DNA of 64,000 nucleotides from the NCBI GenBank assembly GCA_947184155.2, contig CAMXCT020006633.1:248001-312000 (forward strand), in the 5' to 3' direction. Below are positions 55,200 through 64,000 of this stretch, piece after piece. This DNA is from Cladocopium goreaui. Its lineage: Eukaryota > Sar > Dinophyceae > Suessiales > Symbiodiniaceae. Under the pieces are notes generated by a model. That model did not search any database. It saw only the letters and a list, made by a program, of their open reading frames with translations, and had not been told where the DNA came from. Numbering within the stretch: the stretch's first letter is position 1; the number at the start of each line of letters is the position of its first letter. The position numbers and the translations under genes are program-made.

Positions 55200-55990
55200 A
55201 GTATGACTTCAGCCCAAGGATAAACGCCCAATCTGAGTAAAGTCTCGGTTAGTTTCAACGGTCATTATATTTTCTAAAGACTGGGAGATGAATGCCATTG
55301 AATGCCTATGTAATGCTTTTGTTTTTGGAAACCGGTTTTCATGTTCACATTGAGCAACCGGATGTGTTTTTTCCCGACTGGGTCATAGAAGCAGTGGGGC
55401 AGGGTTGCCATGTGGCTGGCCAAACTTTGACTTTTGCACTGCAGAGAAAAAAGTCGCTGCGCGTTCAAACTCCATGGGATTATGATCAACCAATTGGGAT
55501 TGTGATCGATCATCATGATCGCGAAAAAATGTTGGTTGATGATTCACAATCCCAAATTTCATGGTTATTTTAAAATCATCAACCAAATATGATGGCTATA
55601 TTTTAACCAAATTTTATGGTTACTATAAAAATCATCAACCAACATTTGGGATTATCTTAACCAAACCAAGCATTTTAATCCCAGGGCTGTTGTTTCTTGG
55701 TGGCTGTTGGTTGATGATCTGAGAACACCCACCGTGCCACCACATCCCAATACCCAAGATGTTGACGGTGAATACCCAAGCATCAGACTTCAGCGCCCCC
55801 CGAAGAACAAAAACATAGTTGGTGATATTTCATCATCATAATATAATATATATATACACACACTGCCAATTTATATATATATATATGTTTATTTATTTAT
55901 AAACTATATATGTTCTTTACATATGTGCCTAATCCCAATCTTGGACCAAGATATCCCATATGTGTTTACTGTAATTTGTTTAGGCCAACC
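55200..55990. other. Stretch without a recognised gene
   Basis: Contains loose inverted copies of tcatcaaccaa / ttggttgatgat between 55480 and 55715. The 55330-55400 segment is open (EQPDVFFPDWVIEAVGQG) but has no support. Confidence 0.35.
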
Positions 55991-56019
55991 AAAAAAAAAC
56001 TGTCAGCGTCTTTCAAACA

Positions 56020-56123
56020 GTCCCGCTCCAGATCTCAGATCGCCAGGGCCAAAGCCAAGTCGGACGTGTGGCTGGAGAAAAAGGAACAAGAGGCTGAAGA
56101 GGCCGAAGCTGCACGTCGCTTGG
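56020..56123 (+). CDS. Exon encoding a charged coiled-coil segment
   Basis: AACAG| to |gtagat: SRSRSQIARAKAKSDVWLEK then KEQEAEEAEAARRL. Strong coding-like composition (Arg/Lys/Glu/Ala), a typical coiled coil. If the exon is not spliced, the frame ends at TAG 56162-56164. No family can be named. Confidence 0.5.
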
Positions 56124-56479
56124 TAGATGGGCCTGCTGGGTGGAAAGGATGGCGATGGGGCTAGGTGTGATTTCTTTTTGGGGAAAACACATTTGGAACA
56201 TTTGGATGGTTGGGGTGGAATAAAAACCTGGAAAATGTTGTAATTTCATGCCACTGAATTCTTACCATAGTTTTTTTTAAAGGCACGATCATGTAAAATC
56301 TGCCTTAAGGGTGTTTCAAAAAGGTGTCATAAACGAGGCAGAAAAAACAACACATAACCTTACTGTTGTTTGTTTGTTTGTTTTTTGGCAGGTACAGCTA
56401 TTGCTAGAGCATGCCGCATGACGCAGTTGCACAGACTTTGCAATCAGCTCGCATGCATGCATATGGGTGCAAGTCAAAA

Positions 56480-57620
56480 TAGGAGGTCCGGAACAAGCTC
56501 CGGGACCACACCCGTTCCATACCCCCGTTCCATACCTCCTTGAAGGATCCGTTCCATACCTCTGTTCCATACCTCTGATCCATACGTTATGATATATATG
56601 TATGTATTTATATATATATACACCTGAATATGTGCAGTCTGATTTTACATTTGTACGCGCGTACTTGAGCGCACATACATACATGAGTGTGTACATGCAA
56701 GAATAGGTTTACTATGCCCAAGCCCTGTGATTGTGTTGGCAAGTCTGTGCCTGCAGCGTTTGTTGTGTGATGGTAGGGATGTGCTTGGCTGTTGTCAGCT
56801 GGCAGTCTAAGAATGGATTGCTTGTAACCTCTCAACCTGCGGCAGGTTTGCGCCTGCACCACTTACAGTTGCTGCCCGCTGTGGCACAGCTGTGATGTTT
56901 GATGATAGAGATGCGCTTGGCTGTTGCCAGCTGGCAGTCTAAGAATTGCTTGCTGCGCTACTCTCGCTCCACACTGCCAATTTTGATAAAGATGCGCTTC
57001 GTGGTGACAGAGCTGTGCTGGAGTGGGCCGTTTCGTTCCAGACCCCGTTCCATACCGTTCCATACCCGTTCCAGACCCGGACCACCCATGTACCATCCAT
57101 GACCCACTTCCGCGTGAACAAACGGCAGGTTCTGACATAGACTGCTCCTAAGCCATCCTTTGTGCGTGGGTTTTGGGAGCCTAGAGTCTTGCTACGCGGG
57201 GACACAATCTACCCCATAGGGAGTGGGAATTGTGAGTTTTAAGAGTAGGAGGCGGGACCTGCGTGACAGGTCTGAAGCTGAGCGGACAGCTTCACATAGT
57301 AGCCACTGGTTGAGGCTGGCTACCAGTTATGTCCTAGCTAGTGCACGAGCACTAGCCATGCAAGGCAAACCTGCGTTGAACAGGTGTACAACAAGGATGC
57401 CGCGCAGATGAGAAGTAAAAATGAGCGGCAGCCAGCGGTAGTAGCTTCAACGCGCATATCCTTGAGATGTAATTATATATACATATATTACACATATATA
57501 CAGTATACATATATTTATATTTATGCACAGCTTATATTTCATCACATTCCAAAGGTCCGGAACAAGACCAGTTACGAAACCCCTTCGTTCCATACGTCCG
57601 GAACAGCGCGGAACGTTCCA
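56480..57620. repeat. Region rich in CGTTCCATACC repeats and short stem-loops
   Basis: ccgttccatacc words cluster at 56512-56585, 57030-57080 and 57585-57625, with gtccggaacaag at 56487 and 57556. A ~135-bp segment (gcttggctgtt..cagctggcagtctaagaat) occurs twice at 56788 and 56917. Between them lies a series of hairpins, listed separately. Confidence 0.6.
57256..57385. other. Run of five consecutive stem-loops
   Basis: In order: GACCTG-cgtga-CAGGTC (57256-57272), GAAGCTG-agcgga-CAGCTTC (57274-57293), TAGCCA-11 nt-TGGCTA (57300-57322), GCTAGTGC-acga-GCACTAGC (57337-57356) and ACCTG-cgttgaa-CAGGT (57369-57385). Spacing is only 1-14 nt. It could be a structured RNA, a fragment of a repeat, or a mini-hairpin array. 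No known RNA family is recognised. Confidence 0.55.
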
Positions 57621-58190
57621 TACACAATTTTGACTCATAGCCATATATATATATATGTGTGTACACATGATTTCAATCACAATCTTTGCATGACAACTTG
57701 TTTGCCGACAAAGGGCAGATGTTTTTTGCTATTTGCGGTCAATTTGGTCAGGTTGGGATGTTTACTACTAATTAAAGATGAACCAAATAACAAACACATA
57801 TAGACATCAATAAAAGATAATGATATAACTATAGCGAAGTATGGCATAGCAATAGCATATGTGTATATATATATATATTTATTATATGCATAATGTATGT
57901 GTATATACATATTTAATCATACTTAATCATATGTATATACATTATGTGTGTATATATAAATATTATATATATATATATATATTATGTATATATCTGTATG
58001 TTATGTATATATATATACATGATTATATATATAGAGATATTGTAAATATATATATATATATATATTATGTATATGATGCATGTGTATATATATATATACA
58101 TATCTATGTTGTTTTGTGTGTCATCACTGATTGTTATGTTCATATTCATGCATGATATACATATAGATATAGATATAGATATAGATGCAC
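57475..58190. repeat. TA/CATA/GATA microsatellite-rich stretch
   Basis: TA runs at 57475-57530, 57640-57665 and 57858-58110, and GATATA at 58155-58185. The Tyr/Ile-rich open frames here are not genes. Confidence 0.75.
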
Positions 58191-58247
58191 GTTGGGACAT
58201 TCGGGGGCATGAAGGCATGAGGACAAATCTGTAGTAATCCCTTCACT

Positions 58248-58334
58248 CAATGGATTGGTTTTGTTGGGAAAATCTTAACCGGAAACCATGGCGATTTTCC
58301 CATGAAGATCATGGGGGCTTTCCGATTCACTCTA
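58248..58334. repeat. Truncated GGATTGGTTT-family element
   Basis: The left part (ggattggttttgttgggaaaa, gaaaccatggcgattttccc) is kept; the right inverted end is missing. Confidence 0.55.
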
Positions 58335-58460
58335 ATCTGCATGATTTTCAAAAAAACATCCCTTTTCAATCCTTGGAACATAGTCTTGTAGGTCTTCAGT
58401 TTGGAACCCATGAATAGGTTCTTCCAGGGTAGCCTGGGCACCTGAGAAATGGACCGAGGC

Positions 58461-58507
58461 CTGAAAGCTTTGAAGGCTCAGGCACGCCGCGTTTTTCTTC
58501 ACTGGCT
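58461..58507 (+). CDS. Short exon-like segment (LKALKAQARRVFLHWL)
   Basis: After ACCGAG| one frame reads LKALKAQARRVFLHWL before a GT. A helical, basic peptide compatible with continuing the coiled-coil protein at 56020; unproven. Confidence 0.3.
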
Positions 58508-58921
58508 TGGTTCATGGAAAATCTGCAGGAAACCCAGAAGTCTTGTAAGCCAAATGTAGGGCTTTCTGGTGGTCATACCTTCCCGAAAAAACCATATCTT
58601 AGATGACTTGTACGAATTTTCTGCGGCTGACACTTCCGGCCCACTATGATGCATAATTATTTTATAGTACGATCCCCTATGGGAACTTCTATCAACCAAG
58701 ACATAAAGAGGGATGAGATGGTGTTTTTTGAACACTGCTCAAATATGACATGTGGTAAGCCCAAATATGATAAAACATACTTTTGGTGCTCACACACACA
58801 TACAGTATATATATATATAGAATTGTATAGACAGAGAGAGGTTCCGAACCTTTTCCAAAGGGTAAGATTAGGGATTGAATTCCCCTTACAGCTGGAGCGC
58901 AACTGGAAGATCGGTGCTGTC

Positions 58922-59023
58922 ACAGTTGCGCCAGGAGTGGGACGACGTGCCCTCGGGGAAACCTGGAGGAGAATCTGATGGCTTTAGTCCAGAGTTGGGA
59001 GAACCTAGTGGACACACGCTGTG
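58922..59023 (+). CDS. Possible terminal exon (LRQEWDDVPSGKPGG)
   Basis: GTCACAG| then LRQEWDDVPSGKPGGESDGF and SPELGEPSGHTL, stop TGA at 59021-59023. Another frame (NLEENLMALVQSWENLVDTR) is also open, so frame and termination are uncertain. Confidence 0.35.
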
Positions 59024-59049
59024 AGGGTTGACTGGTTGGGAGGTCAATA

Positions 59050-59115
59050 CGTCAAGTCCAATGAGAGAGAGAGAGAGAGACAAAGATATATATATATATA
59101 TATAGTATATATATA
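59050..59115. repeat. GA and TA microsatellites
   Basis: gagagagagagagag at 59060-59078 followed by tatatatata to 59112. Confidence 0.85.
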
Positions 59116-59823
59116 GTATATGTTGTATACACAGTAATTTCAGGGATTTGCTGACTTGCTGATTTGTTTGTGTTTTTTGGGATGTGAGGAACTCCATGGA
59201 CATATTTAGTATAAACCTCGATGAAGGGCCGGTTAAGAACTCAAATGTAGTGGCTTTTAGATATTGTTATATATATATATATACATATGTTTTTAGCCCA
59301 AATGCGAATCTGGAACTTGACCTTGTTGCTGGGTGAGGGTGAGTATCCACCTGGCACTTGTTGGCCGCTTCACGTCGATTTCACGTGGGGTGTGTGTATA
59401 TATATATATATACACATTCACACCTAGTCACCCCAAAAAGCTAGCACAGAAAACTCATCACTATTTTAATGTGATGTTCGTGTTCTTTTTGTGGGGGGGG
59501 TATGCCAAACTGGCCCCTGCTACGTTTCCCAACGGCCGTCATCAGTAGGCACCCCTTATGAGGGACTTTGCTGATGGCTCTGGAGCGAGAGAGAGAAAAG
59601 CACAATCCAACGGTTAATCCTCATGTTTCTATCAACAAAAATGGATCAAAATGGCATGGATGTCCCGATTATATCCCTATTTGCTGTTGGTTAAACTTAT
59701 AACATCAATATTCATCAGTATTAATATACCATGAACATGCCATGAATATATGAATATACCATGAATATCCATGAATTGTAGGTTTCCCTTTCTCGCACCG
59801 CTTTTTTGATCTACGTGGCTCAG

Positions 59824-59968
59824 GTTGGAACCATTAGACGACTTCGAAGAGGAGGATCATCATGATTTTCCCATGTTTTTCAAGGGGATCACCACGAAAA
59901 TCACCATCCGAATACGCACCAAGCGACAGTGGGCCTCAAATCGTGTTGATGGCGACATCGGCGAAGTT
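59824..59968 (+). CDS. Exon, unknown (EPLDDFEEEDHHDFPMFFKG)
   Basis: After GCTCAG| only one frame is open: LEPLDDFEEEDHHDFPMFFK then GITTKITIRIRTKRQWASNR. It continues to about 60000 (DGDIGEVCELESTKSD) and may extend there. Acidic start followed by a basic beta-like segment. No family recognised. Confidence 0.5.
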
Positions 59969-60271
59969 TGTGAACTGGAATCCACAAAATCAGACAGCTA
60001 CTTTGTAGTTGGTTATTTGTGTATATATATATATGAGGATATATATATATACACCTATAATCCCATATCTATATATATATAATCTATTATGTATGTGGGT
60101 TGTGTTAAGTCTCGTTGTTTTTTGTTTGACAAGCGTCCAGCGATTTGCTCAAAATGTTCCAGGGCATTTCGACTGACCTTGATCCGACTGATGGCAACTC
60201 TGGATGACCTTGCAGTACACTTCTCTCACATGGCTGGTATGGCTGGAACATCCCAGTTATAAACAACTGGT

Positions 60272-60385
60272 TACCCTCTGGTAAACTAACAGTTTGCAAT
60301 GGAAAGATCCACCATTTTATCGCTGGGAAAATCCACTATTTCTATGGCCATTTTCAATAGCTATGTAACAAATTACCAGAGGGTA
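60272..60385. repeat. Small inverted-repeat element, TACCCTCTGG family
   Basis: taccctctggtaaactaac ... caaattaccagagggta, with the aaatccactatttctatgg variant of the body. Confidence 0.8.
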
Positions 60386-60495
60386 TTGGGATTAAACACT
60401 GGTTAATACTGGTTAATATTGGTTAATCCCGATTTTCACAATAGTATATCCCATGTTTATCACAATTAATGATAGATGTTCACCCATTATATAAT

Positions 60496-60604
60496 GTGGG
60501 TAAAACAATGCCATAAACCACCCATGACTGGGAATGGTAAACATACCACCTATAAAAATGGTGATGACTGGGGGATGGTGCAAATGGCATTGTTTTACCC
60601 ACAT
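60496..60604. repeat. Small inverted-repeat element, GTGGGTAAAACAATGCC family
   Basis: Ends gtgggtaaaacaatgcc and ggcattgttttacccac are perfect complements, the best-preserved copy. Others are at about 14988 and 31330. Confidence 0.8.
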
Positions 60605-60662
60605 GAGTTTTCGATGCAATACTTCATTGATACCCCGCAAACGTGAATGATATATGTCTCAT

Positions 60663-60759
60663 AGAATTGGATGATGGGAAAATTTACAGGAAAGCCCTTT
60701 ATTTTGATTGTAAAAACCATGGTTTCCTGTAGATTTTCCCTTAAACCAATCCAATGAAT
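60663..60759. repeat. Small inverted-repeat element, GGATTGGTTTAAGGG family
   Basis: Reads attggatgatgggaaaattt ... aaattttccc-type right end (agattttcccttaaaccaatcc). Confidence 0.6.
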
Positions 60760-60769
60760 GTCCTTATAT

Positions 60770-61750
60770 CTTCTGATTTCCTTCAGCATTTTCCCAGCAA
60801 AGTTAGATCGCCAGGCCTTCCCCAGTTCCGCCACAGGACACTGGGATTTACAGTCCAGTGCTTGAACCTCTCAGTGCCTTAGATGAGCGCAGCTGGGGAA
60901 GCCTTGGATATCTTGGATGCTGCGCTAGGTGATTTGACCTTAAATGGATTAGTATTCATCATATTTTATAATATACTATAATAGACTACGATATTAAGAT
61001 ATATTAAGTATTGTACCAAAATAGATTATATATATATTAATCATAATATGTGGTTGTTGCTTTAAATACATCTTTTGCCCTCCAGGTTCGTGGTAATCCT
61101 GAGCTGTAGCATGGATTTTGCTGAAGCCCCGAGAGTGTTGGTTTGTTTTTTAAATGGGCTAGTACCACTTTAATCGCAAATCACTAGTTGGAGGAACTTC
61201 CAATCCGGAGGTGACATGATGTTTTTTGGGGCCCATGTGTTTTGCTAATTTGGACCCAACCGGCCCTCATTTGGAAAGGTTGGAAGACCAGTGAAACGAG
61301 ACGACTGCCACGAGGCAAGTACCACCCAGAAGACCTGCTGGATCCAGATGAGGACCGAATGGGAAGGATGTGAAAATGACCTGCACATAATGAAATAGCA
61401 TCAGCCAAAAGAAGATGTCGAAACGTGTTTCCAGGATGTTATAGATGATATGTTACATCATATTTACCTCACATTTCCAAGTTTCCCACCTTTCTATCCG
61501 GGTTGCTGTAGTTTTTTTCTGTAGACGTGTGCTTCCAATGTTGGATTCTCCCATCGGATTTCCCACACCCAGGAACCGTGATGAAAATTGCCACCTTTTT
61601 TTCATCCCAATGATTCCCAATGACCGTATACCATGGGATGGGATTACTGGGATTACAATGAGAATCATAACATTATGACGATTGCATGCGGATTGTTGGG
61701 ATCATAGCATCAGAATCACATAGGATCACCATGGGGGATGGGATTACGTG
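60770..61750. other. Stretch without a recognised gene
   Basis: A GC-richer piece at 60800-60940 has no convincing frame. The rest is AT-rich. Nothing identified. Confidence 0.35.
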
Positions 61751-61752
61751 AT

Positions 61753-61866
61753 TACCCTCTGGTGAACTAACATAGCAATGGAAAATGACTATTTATAGTG
61801 GGTTTTCACGGATTTTCCCATTAAGAATGGTGATTTTCCATTGCTATGTTAGTTCACCAGAGGGTA
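61753..61866. repeat. Small inverted-repeat element, TACCCTCTGG family (near-perfect)
   Basis: Arms taccctctggtgaactaac / gttagttcaccagagggta plus atagcaatggaaaat / attttccattgctat. Very close to 27826-27929 but with a short internal duplication (ggttttcacggattttccc). Confidence 0.85.
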
Positions 61867-61901
61867 CGTCCGACACATTCACTTCCTTTTCGACCGCCCA
61901 G

Positions 61902-61979
61902 GACCTTCGAGTCTTGCGACAGGCCAGGGAAAATGGGGAGCTTCAGCATCCAGCTTTGTCGCAACCAAAAATGAAGAAG
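61902..61979 (+). CDS. Exon, unknown (DLRVLRQARENGELQHPALS)
   Basis: CGCCCAG| to |gtggat, phase 0, 26 codons: DLRVLRQARENGELQHPALS QPKMKK. It starts only 36 bp after a small transposable element. Good borders and composition; family unknown. Confidence 0.5.
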
Positions 61980-62480
61980 GTGGATGCGAGTCAACAACTG
62001 GCTGGTGGTTTCAAAACGTTTTCAAATATGTAGTCGTTGTGCTTTAACCATTCCTATTTCCGATCACCCTAGTTAATTGATAATTGTGGGGCATCAGATG
62101 GAACCAGAAACCCGAGAAGCATCAATCATCTCGATATATCTCAATGATTCTCAATGCCTCTTTCTTTCCTCCATGTTGGGCATGTCTCTCGCCCTGACCT
62201 GTGGGCCAGATATCTTGAAGGTGAAGAAAAGCCATACATGTCTAAGATTGGACAATCCGCTATGCACAGAACCAGGGGTGCTCCAAGCATCTCCAAGCCA
62301 TTGATCCATGGGAAATGATAGCCACAAGGGGGCGACATGTTGGAAATAGTTGTGTATTTGGGGTGTTGGGATGATCCTTGAACTTTTGTTGATATTTGGA
62401 TGAGCACCTCAGTAATCTTCAGTACATGTAATACAAACATGGCCGGAAAATCCAAATTAAGGGGCAAAAGCATCGGCAGA

Positions 62481-62540
62481 GATCAGGTGCGAAACACGAT
62501 CATTGAAGCTTTTGGTTCGGATGCCCACGGGAAGTGGGAG
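62481..62540 (+). CDS. Exon-like segment, unknown (RDQVRNTIIEAFGSDAHGKW)
   Basis: After ATCGGCAG| the frame reads DQVRNTIIEAFGSDAHGKWE and stays open to a TGA at 62586. No family recognised. Confidence 0.35.
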
Positions 62541-62810
62541 GATGCTGGTTCTTTTTGGGGTGAGGCGTTGTCACGGAAATTTCTCTGAAAAAGCAATGGC
62601 CAAAATCTGACAATCTGACCAACAAATATATATACGGCTAGGCCTAGGCTATGAAGTACTGTCAGAGTTGTCGTGTTTGCCATATTTCCTTTCCAGCCAG
62701 TGCCAATGAACCTGTACTAGTGGATATTGGAAGTCAATACGCAGCTCCTGGTGACGGGATGTTCCAGATGAATTTTTCCAGCGCAGCATCTTTGGTCTCC
62801 AAATTTGATT

Positions 62811-62928
62811 TACCCGGCCTGGTAAACGTTAACAAAAAACTATGGAAAGATCCACCAGTTTATAGCTGGGCAAATCCACTATTTCTATGGCACTTGTCAA
62901 TACCTTTCTTAGTTTACCAGGCCGGGTA
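62811..62928. repeat. Variant small element with CCCGGCCTGG ends
   Basis: Ends tacccggcctggtaaacgtt and gtttaccaggccgggta. The body matches the TACCCTCTGG family, but both outer ends are changed together. Confidence 0.8.
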
Positions 62929-63389
62929 AATGGCAAATTAGTTTCAGGACCTTGGGAAACACAGTTCCGAACTGGTCATTGGCATGGGATACATCACCGA
63001 TCCAAACTCCCAGGGGAGATTCTCCAACGGCTTGGTCCAAAAAAATGGTGAAATCCAGAATTTCTATCAATTTTGATGAGATCCCCATGTGAATACCTAG
63101 AATGAACAGTGAAACTATGTGAAACTCAAGATTCTTAAATATATTTGAAATATCCCAATTGCCCAACAGTAATCAAACATGGTTGCCGGAAAATCCGCCA
63201 TTTATAGAGGATTTCTCAGCCGTGTTCGACATCGGAAGGTAATGACCATCAATCACCACGATTTTCATCATGTGCTGGGTATCAACCAATATTCTAAATT
63301 CTATTAATAAAAAAACTAGGATATATTGGTTGAGCCATTCATATTTCACGAATGGAATATGAATAGTTCCTACCATGGTTCAACCATTC

Positions 63390-63509
63390 ACTGGTTGGTG
63401 GTTTGGAACATGATTTTTATTTTTCCATCATATATGGGGAATATATAATCATCCCAACTGACTTTCACTCCATCATTTTTCAGAGGGGTTGGTTGAAAGC
63501 ACCAACCAG
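63390..63509. repeat. Small element, GGTTGGTGGT family
   Basis: actggttggtggtttggaac ... gaaagcaccaaccag, with the tttttccatcatatatgggg body, followed by ccattaaccacta tandem words to 63580. Confidence 0.7.
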
Positions 63510-63638
63510 CCATAATTCATCAATGATTAACCATCATTAACCACTACTAACCATCATTAACCACTATTAACCACTATTAATAACCATGGGGTAGAAACCA
63601 ACCACCAACCAGTTAGGGCGGCCCCCATCTTCGTCCTG

Positions 63639-63725
63639 CTCCGCCCAGGTGGTGCCGTTTCCACGACCACGTCCCAGTCCATCGACCGCAGCCGTTCCTT
63701 GGAAACAGACCTGGTCGTCAGATGT
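63639..63725 (+). CDS. Exon-like segment, unknown (VSTTTSQSIDRSRSLETDLV)
   Basis: After CGCCCAG|, one frame reads GAVSTTTSQSIDRSRSLETD and LVVRCG before a GC (gcatgg). GC-rich with good borders; family unknown. It may be an exon of the gene with exons at 61902 and 62481. Confidence 0.4.
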
Positions 63726-63736
63726 GGCATGGTGTG

Positions 63737-63843
63737 GCTATGGATCAATACCTATAAAAATACCATTTTTAGTGGGATGAACATCCATTTACCAGCTATT
63801 TTGATGTGAACAAAAGGGGTACAAGGTTTTGACACGCTGCCAT
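63737..63843. repeat. Dispersed ~105-bp repeat (copy 2 of 2)
   Basis: Matches 14135-14237 almost throughout, with gtgaacaaaaggggtacaagg in place of gttcaccaggagtacaagg. Confidence 0.7.
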
Positions 63844-63879
63844 GTGGAAAACCCATTGGAAAACCCCACGAAAATCATC

Positions 63880-63993
63880 TACCCGGCCTGGTAAACGTGA
63901 ACAAAAAACGATGGAACGATCCACCATTGTTCATGGGAAAATTCACTATTTCTATGGTGATTTTCCATAGTCATGTTAGTTTACCAGAGGGTA
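63880..63993. repeat. Hybrid small element: CCCGGCCTGG left end, CCAGAGGG right end
   Basis: Left end tacccggcctggtaaacgtg as in 62811; right end gttagtttaccagagggta as in the common family. Confidence 0.8.
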
Positions 63994-64000
63994 ACATAAT

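Noticed and set aside
56316-56696. Minus-strand frame of 126 codons across the CGTTCCATACC region
   Set aside because: It is driven by the short repeat; no recognisable domain or splice support.

Overview
This window looks like nuclear DNA of a dinoflagellate, most likely from the Suessiales/Symbiodiniaceae side of the group (that placement is inference). Every recognisable gene piece is on the + strand. Exons are short (24 to about 330 nt) and GC-rich, and they sit in long AT-rich introns full of small inverted-repeat elements. Several exons join in frame only if introns start with GC or GA as well as GT, and most 3' splice sites read AG|G. These are known dinoflagellate habits. There is no operon structure, no ribosome binding sites and no CRISPR.

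Region 1 (about 1.37-18.4 kb) is a gene for Cactin, a spliceosome-associated protein. A possible start at 1375 is followed by twelve consecutive exons that match the N-terminal and conserved middle parts of the family. The conserved C-terminal Cactin domain was not found. A 5'-truncated LINE (10.4-11.2 kb) lies in one intron.

Region 2 (about 18.7-35.0 kb) holds exon-like segments I cannot name, then a Gln/Ala/Pro-rich stretch in which one exon motif (FHxxMLxKLALHLAAQP) occurs three times, and finally a terminal exon with the C-lobe of a protein kinase (stop at 34967-34969). Whether these belong to one gene is not proven.

Region 3 (about 34.3-38.0 kb) is a tandem array of roughly 400-bp units. 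The first unit is the end of the intron that enters the kinase exon. One unit is interrupted by a 1089-bp inverted-repeat element with a target duplication.

Region 4 (38.9-52.2 kb) is a Pumilio/PUF RNA-binding protein gene. Ten exons join in frame into six PUF repeats equivalent to repeats 3-8 of Pumilio. Its last intron contains a 4281-bp DNA transposon (47429-51709) with ~43-bp terminal inverted repeats and AATA target duplications. The transposon carries a BED-finger transposase fragment, a Lys/Ala-rich ORF, hairpins and short tandem repeats.

Region 5 (52.2-64 kb) has scattered exon-like segments of unknown genes, a 996-bp Mutator-like element carrying a 45-bp satellite, a compact run of stem-loops near 57.3 kb, and more small elements. 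At least six small inverted-repeat families recur across the window; the commonest has ends reading TACCCTCTGG...CCAGAGGGTA.
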